Shown here piece by piece: positions 1-6,834 of a stretch of DNA of 36,693 nucleotides. Position 1 is the stretch's first letter, and every line of letters begins with the position of its first letter. The DNA lies in the NCBI GenBank assembly GCA_028277965.1, contig JANQFF010000416.1, positions 1 to 36,693 of the forward strand, given 5' to 3'. Under the pieces are notes generated by a model. The model saw only the letters and a program-made list of their open reading frames with translations, searched no databases and was not told where the DNA came from. This stretch comes from Pseudomonadales bacterium. Its GTDB lineage: Bacteria; Pseudomonadota; Gammaproteobacteria; Pseudomonadales; Azotimanducaceae. The translations under genes were made by a program, and so were the position numbers.

Positions 1-430
1 TCGTCTGCTACCCGGCAGAATTCGCGAACGACAGTGGCCCGGACCTCCTTGTGCGGGATGTGGTGGAACATCCTGAAGCAGAATATGCCACCCAGCGAGC
101 GATCTTCGAGATCCAGGTTTTCTGCGTCCAGAACCGCAGCTTTCGGCTCGATACCGGCTTCCCGAAGGGTCCTCTCGGTGATCTCGACCATGTCCGGTGA
201 GCGGTCACCTGAACGCACGTCGTTGAAACCCCGCTCAGCCAGCCACCGTGAAAGACGCCCCCCGCCACACGGTATGTCGAGGATACTCAGCTCCCGCGGC
301 AGCGCTTCGACCGCCACCCCAACCAGGTCGAATTCACCCTGATGGCTGAGTTTGCGCTCAGCGTAGGTTTCCGAGCGGTCTTTGCCGTAGTCCATCCGCT
401 CGCGGTATTCGGCGTAACTTTCTTTCATCG
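1..430 (-). CDS. class I SAM-dependent methyltransferase (C-terminus outside window)
   Basis: The reading frame starts at ATG 430-428 (MKESYAEYRERMDYGKDRSE) and stays open to the window edge, so only about 143 residues are visible. It has a glycine-rich SAM-binding motif I, ILDIPCGGGRLSRWL, near residues 49-63. An acidic position in SGDRSPDMVE follows at the end of strand 2, and FRMFHHIPHKEV fits the motif IV/post-motif region of class I methyltransferases. The acceptor substrate cannot be read from this part. The start lies 5 bp after the stop of the kinase-fold gene, and GAGAG just upstream serves as ribosome binding site, so the two are very probably one transcription unit. A methyltransferase beside a kinase-fold protein could modify a lipid, sugar or small molecule; that is only inference. 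Confidence 0.85.
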
Positions 431-435
431 GTCTC

Positions 436-1191
436 TCATTTACTCATCAACCCTTCCAGCCGCGGACCGGTAAAGTAACGCGCCCAGATGTATTTTGGAT
501 GGTGTGACCTGGCGTCGCACCAGTGTTTGAGCACATAGCGTTCGAGCCTGCGCCACACTTCGTCCGCCGACTCCATCTTCTCCAGGGGACCGGGATCGAT
601 ACAGTGCCACTCATGGTGACGATCCAGGACCATGTTGCGGGGTTTGAGATCACGCACAAACACGCGTGCACCTGCGCAGCGACTCATAAACCGCCCAAGG
701 CCAATTATGCCGGCTTCTGTTGGTGCGCCCAGCCATTCGGTACCTACTGTCCCGTCTACCCAGGCTTTGAGAACGTAGTCGCAACCGCTGGCGATCACCG
801 GAGTCGGACAGATCCCCGCATCAGCAAGCCGTGCTAAACGTCCGGGTTCGTTCAGAATGTCAGGTTCGTTCGGTGCAAGCGCCACTTTGAGTGCGTAGTG
901 GCTGCCACGACCATCAGCTGCCCTGTACACTGTCGCGCGCTTCCCACGCCCGCACATTCCGTCGATTGCCAGCGTTCCTCTCTCCGGGAGCGTGACAGCA
1001 TGTCCGGCACCAATATCAGCGGCGTCATCCGGTTGGGCTTCAGCTCCATTGAGCAACCACGGGAATGAATACAGGCTTGGGCCAGCCTCTTGAACCGAGC
1101 GCCCGTTCCCCTCAGCGGGTACATGTTCCGGTATTTCCTGCCGCACACGCTGGAACGCGCGTGTGAATAGTCTGAGCTCCTGAAGCCGCAA
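436..1191 (-). CDS. small protein-kinase-fold protein (RIO/LPS-kinase-like)
   Basis: Predicted 251 residues. The core of a protein-kinase-like fold is visible: a glycine-loop-like GRGKRATVYRA (81-91), the ATP-anchoring Lys in YALKV (Lys102), a catalytic loop VRDLKPRNMVLD (Asp181, Lys183, Asn186) and a short metal-binding motif IDPG (Asp199) in place of DFG. The protein is short, ending soon after the catalytic core, as in bacterial RIO, LPS or aminoglycoside kinase relatives rather than full Ser/Thr kinases. The first 70 residues match nothing I recognise, and the frame opens with TTG without a clear Shine-Dalgarno, so the true N-terminus may lie further in. It is followed 5 bp later by the methyltransferase. 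The substrate is unknown. Confidence 0.65.
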   Translation of the reverse strand: MRLQELRLFTRAFQRVRQEIPEHVPAEGNGRSVQEAGPSLYSFPWLLNGAEAQPDDAADIGAGHAVTLPERGTLAIDGMCGRGKRATVYRAADGRGSHYALKVALAPNEPDILNEPGRLARLADAGICPTPVIASGCDYVLKAWVDGTVGTEWLGAPTEAGIIGLGRFMSRCAGARVFVRDLKPRNMVLDRHHEWHCIDPGPLEKMESADEVWRRLERYVLKHWCDARSHHPKYIWARYFTGPRLEGLMSK

Positions 1192-1290
1192 TCTAGAACA
1201 CTGGCTCGTCGATGGTGAGAAGGCGCAACTTTAGAGTTCTCGCGCAATGACTACAACAGTTTGCAAAACCGAACCAGACAGGACTCGAGC

Positions 1291-1770
1291 TCAGTCGAAC
1301 TGTTGTTCGTATGTTTCGACAGAGGCGTACACCGTCACCGATCCGTCTTTTTTGAGCAGCAGCACGTCATATGCCATAAACCGATTCTGATATTCCATGC
1401 CCGGGCTACCCACTGGCATGGCAGGTACCGTCAGGCCCAGCGCATCTTCCGGGGGGTTATCCAGAAACTGAGTGATGTAGCGAGCCGGAACGTGACCCTC
1501 AAAGAGAAATCCCTCACTGCTGACTGCCGTATGACACGATCCATAGCGAATCGGCACACCCAGCGTGCGCCTCAATTCGTTGAGGTCTCGCGGATGATGA
1601 CCCGTACTGGTCAATCCCTCCTCCGCCAGGTGATCCATCCACTTCGTGCAACACCCACAGGTTGGTGACTTGTAGACATCAAGATGCACCCCGGCATCAC
1701 CTGCCGCATCGGCCGGACTGCCCACTGCAAACCAAACCACAAGACCGATGGTCAGAGATCTCAACGACAT
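1291..1770 (-). CDS. exported DUF411 metal-binding family protein
   Basis: 159 residues with an N-terminal signal peptide (hydrophobic SLTIGLVVWFAVG, cleavage near ADA-AG at about 23). The mature protein carries the DUF411 hallmarks: YKSPTCGCCTKW with three clustered Cys, then GSCHTAV, EGHVPA and the C-terminal VPAMPVGSPGME. Members are periplasmic proteins often found near copper-resistance genes, and the CGCC cluster is the expected metal site. A strong GAAGGAG ribosome binding site stands a few bases before the ATG. No copper exporter or copper sensor is adjacent, so here it may stand alone. Family assignment is sure; metal and role are inferred from the family. Confidence 0.92.
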   Translation of the reverse strand: MSLRSLTIGLVVWFAVGSPADAAGDAGVHLDVYKSPTCGCCTKWMDHLAEEGLTSTGHHPRDLNELRRTLGVPIRYGSCHTAVSSEGFLFEGHVPARYITQFLDNPPEDALGLTVPAMPVGSPGMEYQNRFMAYDVLLLKKDGSVTVYASVETYEQQFD

Positions 1771-1916
1771 ACACTGTCTCCTTCGTAGTGAGAGAGGATG
1801 ATACCCGATGACATGTTAGCGTTAATCGCCACGCGTAATCCGTTCAACCCCCTCACTATATCGTTCCAGGTGTTCGTTTCCTGTGAGGGAGTTCATAAGA
1901 CCCTGGCGTACCCCGA
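1771..1916. other. intergenic gap, no gene seen
   Basis: A 146-bp gap between the histidine kinase stop and the DUF411 start. It must hold the promoter of the DUF411 gene and any terminator of the two-component genes. I see no convincing hairpin with a T tract and no clear -35/-10 pair. Confidence 0.4.
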
Positions 1917-3281
1917 TCAGAAGACCATCGAGAATCTGGCCCCACCCCCGGGCACCCGGCTATAAGTCAGACTGCCGCCATGCGCCATCATAACCTGGCG
2001 ACTGAACGCAAGACCCACACCGGTCCCATCTCTGCGCGTGGTATAGAAAGGGACAAATATCTTTTCGACTTCCGCTTCCGAAATACCGGGACCATTGTCG
2101 GTCACTTCGATCATGACCCTTCCCCGCGGGTTCAGACCGGCCCTTGCTTCTATGACACCCTTCTCCCGATCCTCCAGTGCCTGCTCGCTGTTGTGCAGTA
2201 GATTCAGTAATACCTGTTCAAGCATTTTGCGGTCGGCATGAACACTCAAACTCTCCGGTTCGACGATCAGTTCCAGTTTCGGAGCATGTGCACCCCACTC
2301 CGCCGTCACCAGCGCTTTGACGTCTGTGAAGAGTCCAAGCAGCCCGACATCACCCCGCTCGGGATCGGGCATACGGGTCAGCTGGCGGTAGCTTTCGACA
2401 AAACTGGTCAGCCCCCGGGCTCGTCGTGCAAGCGTCGAGACAGCTTCCCGGCTATCAACCAGCCGCGCCGCTTCCTGCTCGGCGCTCAAACCGCCCGATT
2501 CGATATCGTTCAGGAGATCCTCCGCAGTCTGCGCAAGAGACGACACCGGAGTGATGGAGTTCATGATCTCGTGAGTCAGCACACGCACGAGATCCTGCCA
2601 GGCTGACAGCTGCATCCCGTCGAGTTCCGACTGGATGTTCAGCAGGCTGACGAGCCGTTCACTACGAGCAGCGACTGTAATTTCACTCGCAAGCACCGCA
2701 AACGTCTGCCTGACATCCTCGAGCTCGACGTGGATGAGACTCTGACGACCAGGCACCAGGTTTTTGAGCTGCTCCGGAAGATCAGTCCCAAACGCGCTCA
2801 GCTCTTCGAGCCGCGTACGCTCGGATCCACCGAACAATCTCCGCGCGGCATTGTTCCAGAGCTCCACGTCCCCTGAACCATGGATCGAAACCAGCGGTAC
2901 GGGTACGTGCTCAACAATGGCTCTGAAATGTTTGAGCTCCGCCTCCTGGGATTCACGGTTTTCCCGGAAACGCGTGAGTATGGCCGTGAAGGTGTCTCCA
3001 AGTTCTTTGAAGCCCGCACCGTCACTTGCGAAATCAAAACGCTGGTTGAAATCTGTGTAGCGCACGGCATCAAGAAAGCGGGCAAGTTCGCGATTGGTCC
3101 TGCGGACAAACCTGAATACCTCAAGCCCAAGCAGAATGGTCAGCAGGCCTGCAAGAACCGCGGCAACCGGGTATCCCGGGGTGACCACAAGAAAAACCAC
3201 GGCTCCGAGCGCAGCAAATACCAGCACTAGCCGCACGCTGAGCAGCAAGCCGAAACGGCTGAACAGCATCTCAGAGGCCAT
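1917..3281 (-). CDS. membrane sensor histidine kinase (NtrY-like)
   Basis: 454 residues from ATG 3281, chosen because GGAAAA stands 5 bp upstream; a start at ATG 3269 is also possible. Two hydrophobic segments lie at about 17-36 and 37-53 with almost no loop between them, so it likely senses in or near the membrane. A PAS-like region (118-215) follows, then the phospho-acceptor LTHEIMNSITPV (His237). The ATPase domain has an N box NLLHNSEQAL (Asn364), a G1 box DNGPGI (Asp395) and G2 GTGVGLAFSRQ. This layout matches NtrY-type kinases that phosphorylate NtrC-family regulators. The start overlaps the end of the upstream regulator gene, so the two are translated together and very likely form a cognate pair controlling the divergent export operon. 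Confidence 0.9.
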   Translation of the reverse strand: MASEMLFSRFGLLLSVRLVLVFAALGAVVFLVVTPGYPVAAVLAGLLTILLGLEVFRFVRRTNRELARFLDAVRYTDFNQRFDFASDGAGFKELGDTFTAILTRFRENRESQEAELKHFRAIVEHVPVPLVSIHGSGDVELWNNAARRLFGGSERTRLEELSAFGTDLPEQLKNLVPGRQSLIHVELEDVRQTFAVLASEITVAARSERLVSLLNIQSELDGMQLSAWQDLVRVLTHEIMNSITPVSSLAQTAEDLLNDIESGGLSAEQEAARLVDSREAVSTLARRARGLTSFVESYRQLTRMPDPERGDVGLLGLFTDVKALVTAEWGAHAPKLELIVEPESLSVHADRKMLEQVLLNLLHNSEQALEDREKGVIEARAGLNPRGRVMIEVTDNGPGISEAEVEKIFVPFYTTRRDGTGVGLAFSRQVMMAHGGSLTYSRVPGGGARFSMVF

Positions 3282-4641
3282 GCTTTTCCATTCGCCGGTA
3301 GAGGGCAGCCCGTGTGAGGCCAAGGTCCCGGGCTGCATGAGAGATGTTGTACCCATTTCGTGTCAGCGCCCTCTCTATGGCCTTTTTCTCGAGACGCTCC
3401 AGGTTCAGCTCTTCGTCCACAGTGCCCGATTGACCTGCGTTCGCTCCGTCCGATTCACCCAGAGTGAAATCGCCTGCATCGAGGACATTTCCTTCTGCCA
3501 GAATGACAGCGCGCTCCACGGCGTGGCGCAACGCCCTCACATTCCCGGGCCAAACATATCCTTTGAGCGCGCTGAGCGCTTCGGGTGAGAGTGACATTTC
3601 CTCGTGGCTGTACTTCCTGCTGTAAAGACGGACGTAATGCTCAGCGATCAGAGGGATATCTTCTGCACGTTCCCGCAATGGTGGTATTTCGATCTCGACG
3701 GTATTGAGACGAAACAGCAGATCCTGCCTGAAGCGTCGTTCGTCACGAAGGTCATTCAGAGGTACGTTTGTTGCTGCTATGAGGCGCACGTCGATGGGGA
3801 TCGACTTGCTGCTTCCAACGGGAGTTATCTGTCGCTGCTCCAGCGCTGAGAGAAGCTTCGCCTGCAGGTGTAGTGGAATATTCCCGATTTCATCCAGGAA
3901 CAGGGTTCCCCCGGTTGCCGCTTCGAACCGGCCCACCCGGTCCTCGCGTGCATCGGTAAAGGCTCCCTTAACGTGACCGAAGAGTTCCGACTCAAAGAGT
4001 GATTCGGGCACCGCACCAAGATCGACAGTCAGGAACGTACGATCCCGGCGCCCAGACAACCCATGAATCGCATGCGCGGCAAGCTCTTTGCCCGTTCCGT
4101 TCTCCCCCAGGATGAGCACGTTGGCCTCGGTGGGTGCAGCCCGTTCGAGCATCGACAGCATCGAACGCATTGCCGGTGACGACCCCAGCATGGGTTCGGT
4201 TGCTGTTTCGACCATCGTTGTATTTGCCGCCCTGAGCTTGGCCGCCTCCCCCCTGCTCACCCTTAGCTTCACGGCCGATGACAATGTCGCCACCAGTTTC
4301 TCGTTCTGCCAGGGTTTGAGCACAAAGTCGGTCGCTCCCAGCTTCATCGCTTCCACCGCTGTGTGGACACCACCGTGCGCGGTGATGAGCACAACCACTG
4401 CATCAGCATCCATAGCCAATATGGTTTTCAGCCATTTGAGCCCCTGGGCCCCGGAGGATTCACCCGGACCGAAGTTCATGTCGAGAAGGATCGCACCATA
4501 GTCACACCTCGCCATACGCTCGGGGATCTCCGACGGATCTGAGCAGGTTTCCACGCCGGTGAAGTGGCGGTTCAGCAGCAGCTTACCCGCGGTCAGTATG
4601 TCTTCATCGTCATCGACAATCAGGATCTGGTGATCTTCCAC
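3271..4641 (-). CDS. sigma-54-dependent response regulator (NtrC family)
   Basis: 456 residues from GTG 4641. Domains: receiver (1-120) with DDDED acidic pocket, phospho-Asp near 54 in ILLDMNF, Thr in LITAHGG and Lys in VLKPW; AAA+ domain with Walker A GENGTGKE, the sigma-54-contacting GAFTDA loop, Walker B GGTLFLDE and R-finger region; C-terminal Fis-type helix-turn-helix (NISHAARDLGLTRAALYRRM). An upstream in-frame ATG at 4725 would add 28 residues unlike any receiver domain and would be encoded through two operator-like palindromes. I therefore prefer the GTG, which has GGA about 8 bp upstream. It should bind the palindromes at 4670-4708 and activate the -24/-12 promoter at 4771, thus driving HlyD/ABC/FtsX expression. 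Confidence 0.92.
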   Translation of the reverse strand: MEDHQILIVDDDEDILTAGKLLLNRHFTGVETCSDPSEIPERMARCDYGAILLDMNFGPGESSGAQGLKWLKTILAMDADAVVVLITAHGGVHTAVEAMKLGATDFVLKPWQNEKLVATLSSAVKLRVSRGEAAKLRAANTTMVETATEPMLGSSPAMRSMLSMLERAAPTEANVLILGENGTGKELAAHAIHGLSGRRDRTFLTVDLGAVPESLFESELFGHVKGAFTDAREDRVGRFEAATGGTLFLDEIGNIPLHLQAKLLSALEQRQITPVGSSKSIPIDVRLIAATNVPLNDLRDERRFRQDLLFRLNTVEIEIPPLRERAEDIPLIAEHYVRLYSRKYSHEEMSLSPEALSALKGYVWPGNVRALRHAVERAVILAEGNVLDAGDFTLGESDGANAGQSGTVDEELNLERLEKKAIERALTRNGYNISHAARDLGLTRAALYRRMEKHGL

Positions 4642-4669
4642 GCGTACTTTCCGTCCGCCCGTCTGAAAG

Positions 4670-4708
4670 TGTTCGATATCGTACAGTACGGGTGTCCGAT
4701 ATCGAACA
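4670..4708. promoter_or_regulatory. paired operator palindromes, likely enhancer (UAS) for the NtrC-type regulator
   Basis: Two copies of the palindrome TGTnCGATATCGnACA: TGTTCGATATCGTACA at 4670-4685 and TGTCCGATATCGAACA at 4693-4708, with centres 23 bp apart. They lie about 96 and 119 bp upstream of the start expected from the -24/-12 promoter at 4771-4786. That is the usual distance for an enhancer bound by an NtrC-family activator. They also sit just upstream of the regulator's preferred start, so autoregulation is possible. I noticed no other copy in the window. Binding by this regulator is inference from position and symmetry. Confidence 0.75.
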
Positions 4709-4770
4709 ATTTTATACGTTGTCATGCGACGGATTGATAATATGTTCAGTTAAATCAATAACTTAGATTT

Positions 4771-4786
4771 TGGCACGAAAGGTGCT
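4771..4786 (+). promoter_or_regulatory. sigma-54 (-24/-12) promoter of the export operon
   Basis: TGGCACGAAAGGTGCT matches the RpoN consensus TGGCACG-N4-TTGCW with one change (GTGC for TTGC). The invariant GG (4772-4773) and GC (4784-4785) are 12 bp apart as required. Transcription would begin near 4797. That argues against translation from ATG 4798 and for the ATG at 4855, leaving a leader of about 58 nt. Confidence 0.8.
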
Positions 4787-4854
4787 ACCTGGCCGATATG
4801 GAAGTTGTGAGCAGCCAGACGAAAGAATCTCCACGACCGCTGTCCGGCGAGGCG

Positions 4855-6108
4855 ATGGACCGTGTCATCGAAAAGAAGCGTCCCACCTGGCAATGGGGCG
4901 GGCTCGCCGTTATCGCGATCGCCCTCATCGGCGTTGCATACTGGCTATACGACAATCTCAGCGGCCGGACGTTCTCCGTTCAGAACAGCCGGGTCACCAT
5001 CGCTCCTGTCACCCAGGGTGACTTCGAAGACTACATACCCATCCGTGGACAGGTCACACCCAGGAAAACGGTTTACCTCGACGTCATCGAAGGGGGCCAG
5101 GTGGAACAGCGTCTGGTCGACGACGGTGCGCTCGTGGAAGCGGGGGATCTCCTCGTCATTCTCAAGAACACAGCCATGCAACTCGACGTCACCCGCAATG
5201 AAGCCATGGTGACCGAACAGCTCAACAACATGCGGACAATTGAACTCAGGCTCGAGCAGAATCGCCTCTCGCACAAGCGCAACCTGGTGGAGATCGATTA
5301 CCAGATCACGCGCCTCGGCCGCCTGGTTGAACGCCTTGCCAATCTCGACAACGCGGGTGTCGCTGCAAAGAGCCAGCTGGAAGATGCCCAGGATGAGCTC
5401 GCGTACTATCGGAATCGTCGGGATGTCACGCTCGAGAGTCAGGCAACCGATATGCGTCTGCAGGAAACCCAACTCGCTTTCCTGCAACAAGCTGGCACAC
5501 AACTTCAGGACAGCCTCGATCTGGCGCGACGTAACCTCGATGCGCTAAACGTGCGCGCACCTGTTTCCGGGAAACTTTCGGGTCTGGATGTCGAGGTCGG
5601 TCAGAGTATTCAGCGTGGTGGCCGGCTCGGACAGATCGATGACCCCACCAGCTTCAAACTACGGGTCCAGGCAGACGAGTATTACCTTTCGCGCGTCGAC
5701 ATCGGTTTACCTGCCCACTTCGATCGGAACGGAGCCCGTTACGATCTTTCCGTTTCCAAGATCTACCCACAGGTCAACAACGGTCAATTTGAACTGGACC
5801 TTCTTTTCGGCGGTGAAGAACCCGATGACATACGACGCGGACAGACCATCCAGGCAACGTTGACCCTGGGTGATCCGACACCGGCTCTGCTCGTCCCGAA
5901 CGGGGCGTTTTACCAGGACACTGGCGGCAACTGGATGTTTGTCGTCAACGATACGAACTCAGAAGCCGTCAAACGCAACGTGCGTCTCGGCAGGCGGAAC
6001 GCCCGCTACATCGAGGTGCTTGATGGGCTCGAAGCCGGGGAAGAGGTGATTACCAGTCCCTATTCGAACTTCAAGGAAATGGACCGGCTGTCTTTGACTG
6101 CCGACTAA
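4855..6108 (+). CDS. HlyD/MacA-like membrane fusion protein of an ABC exporter
   Basis: 417 residues from ATG 4855 (MDRVIEKKRPTW). An ATG at 4798 is in frame but coincides with the predicted transcription start. One membrane anchor lies near residues 14-34 (GLAVIAIALIGVAYWLY). A lipoyl-like half follows (PRKTVYLDVIEGGQVEQRL). Then come a long charged helical hairpin (about 105-230) typical of periplasmic adaptors, the second lipoyl half (NVRAPVSGKLSGLDVEVGQS) and beta-barrel/membrane-proximal domains. It would link the inner-membrane ABC/FtsX pair to an outer-membrane channel or act on substrates in the periplasm. It is the first gene of the sigma-54-driven operon; no TolC-like gene is present in the window. 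Confidence 0.92.
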   Translation: MDRVIEKKRPTWQWGGLAVIAIALIGVAYWLYDNLSGRTFSVQNSRVTIAPVTQGDFEDYIPIRGQVTPRKTVYLDVIEGGQVEQRLVDDGALVEAGDLLVILKNTAMQLDVTRNEAMVTEQLNNMRTIELRLEQNRLSHKRNLVEIDYQITRLGRLVERLANLDNAGVAAKSQLEDAQDELAYYRNRRDVTLESQATDMRLQETQLAFLQQAGTQLQDSLDLARRNLDALNVRAPVSGKLSGLDVEVGQSIQRGGRLGQIDDPTSFKLRVQADEYYLSRVDIGLPAHFDRNGARYDLSVSKIYPQVNNGQFELDLLFGGEEPDDIRRGQTIQATLTLGDPTPALLVPNGAFYQDTGGNWMFVVNDTNSEAVKRNVRLGRRNARYIEVLDGLEAGEEVITSPYSNFKEMDRLSLTAD

Positions 6109-6138
6109 CGATTCGCTTTCCACCAGAGAGGGGGATTT

Positions 6139-6825
6139 ATGTTAAAGCTGCACAATCTGTCGAAACTGTACAGGACCGATGAGGTTGAAACCGTCGCCCT
6201 GGACCAGGTCAACATTGAGATCGACGCGGGAGAGTTTGTCGCTGTGATGGGCCCTTCAGGATGCGGTAAATCCACGCTTCTCAACATCATCGGCATGCTG
6301 GATACACCTTCCGACGGCACTTACCTGTTCAACCGCGAAGACGTGACGGAATACACCGAGGCGCAGCTCGCCAATCTGCGCAAACAGAATATCGGCTTCA
6401 TCTTTCAGTCTTTCAATCTGATCGATGAGCTTTCAGTCGCGGAAAACATCGAGCTTGCGCTCCTGTATCACGAGGATGTCTCCGCTGGCACCCGACGGGA
6501 ACGGGTGGCCGAAATCATGGACAAAGTCGGCATTGCCCACCGGGCCAAACACATGCCGAGTCAACTTTCAGGCGGCCAGCAACAACGCGTTGCGATCGCC
6601 AGGGCCATTGTCGGCAATCAGGGCCTGATACTTGCTGACGAGCCTACCGGGAACCTCGACAGCGCCCACGGTCAGGAAGTCATGGAGATGCTGCGCGGCC
6701 TGAATGCCGAGGGGACAACCATCGTCATGGTCACCCACAGCCCGGCACACGCTGACTACGCACGCAGGACCATCAATCTCTTCGATGGCCATGTCGTTAC
6801 CGAAAGCCTGCGCGACGCGGTTTAG
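6139..6825 (+). CDS. MacB/LolD-type ABC transporter ATP-binding protein
   Basis: 228 residues, the normal length for this subfamily. Walker A GPSGCGKST (about 40), Q-loop FQSFNLIDELS, signature LSGGQQQRVAIARA, Walker B LILADEPTGNLD and switch His in VTHSPAHADYA are all intact. The FQSFNLID sequence and LSGGQQQRVAIARA are typical of FtsX-partner ATPases that power mechanotransmission rather than classical transport. GAGAGGGGG precedes the ATG. It lies 30 bp after the adaptor gene and 9 bp before the permease gene, so the three are one operon. Confidence 0.96.
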   Translation: MLKLHNLSKLYRTDEVETVALDQVNIEIDAGEFVAVMGPSGCGKSTLLNIIGMLDTPSDGTYLFNREDVTEYTEAQLANLRKQNIGFIFQSFNLIDELSVAENIELALLYHEDVSAGTRRERVAEIMDKVGIAHRAKHMPSQLSGGQQQRVAIARAIVGNQGLILADEPTGNLDSAHGQEVMEMLRGLNAEGTTIVMVTHSPAHADYARRTINLFDGHVVTESLRDAV

Positions 6826-6834
6826 GAAACTCCC

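Noticed and set aside
3282-3356. Upstream start for the histidine kinase
   Set aside because: It would lie deep within the regulator gene and add residues unlike any kinase N-terminus; GGAAAA supports 3281.
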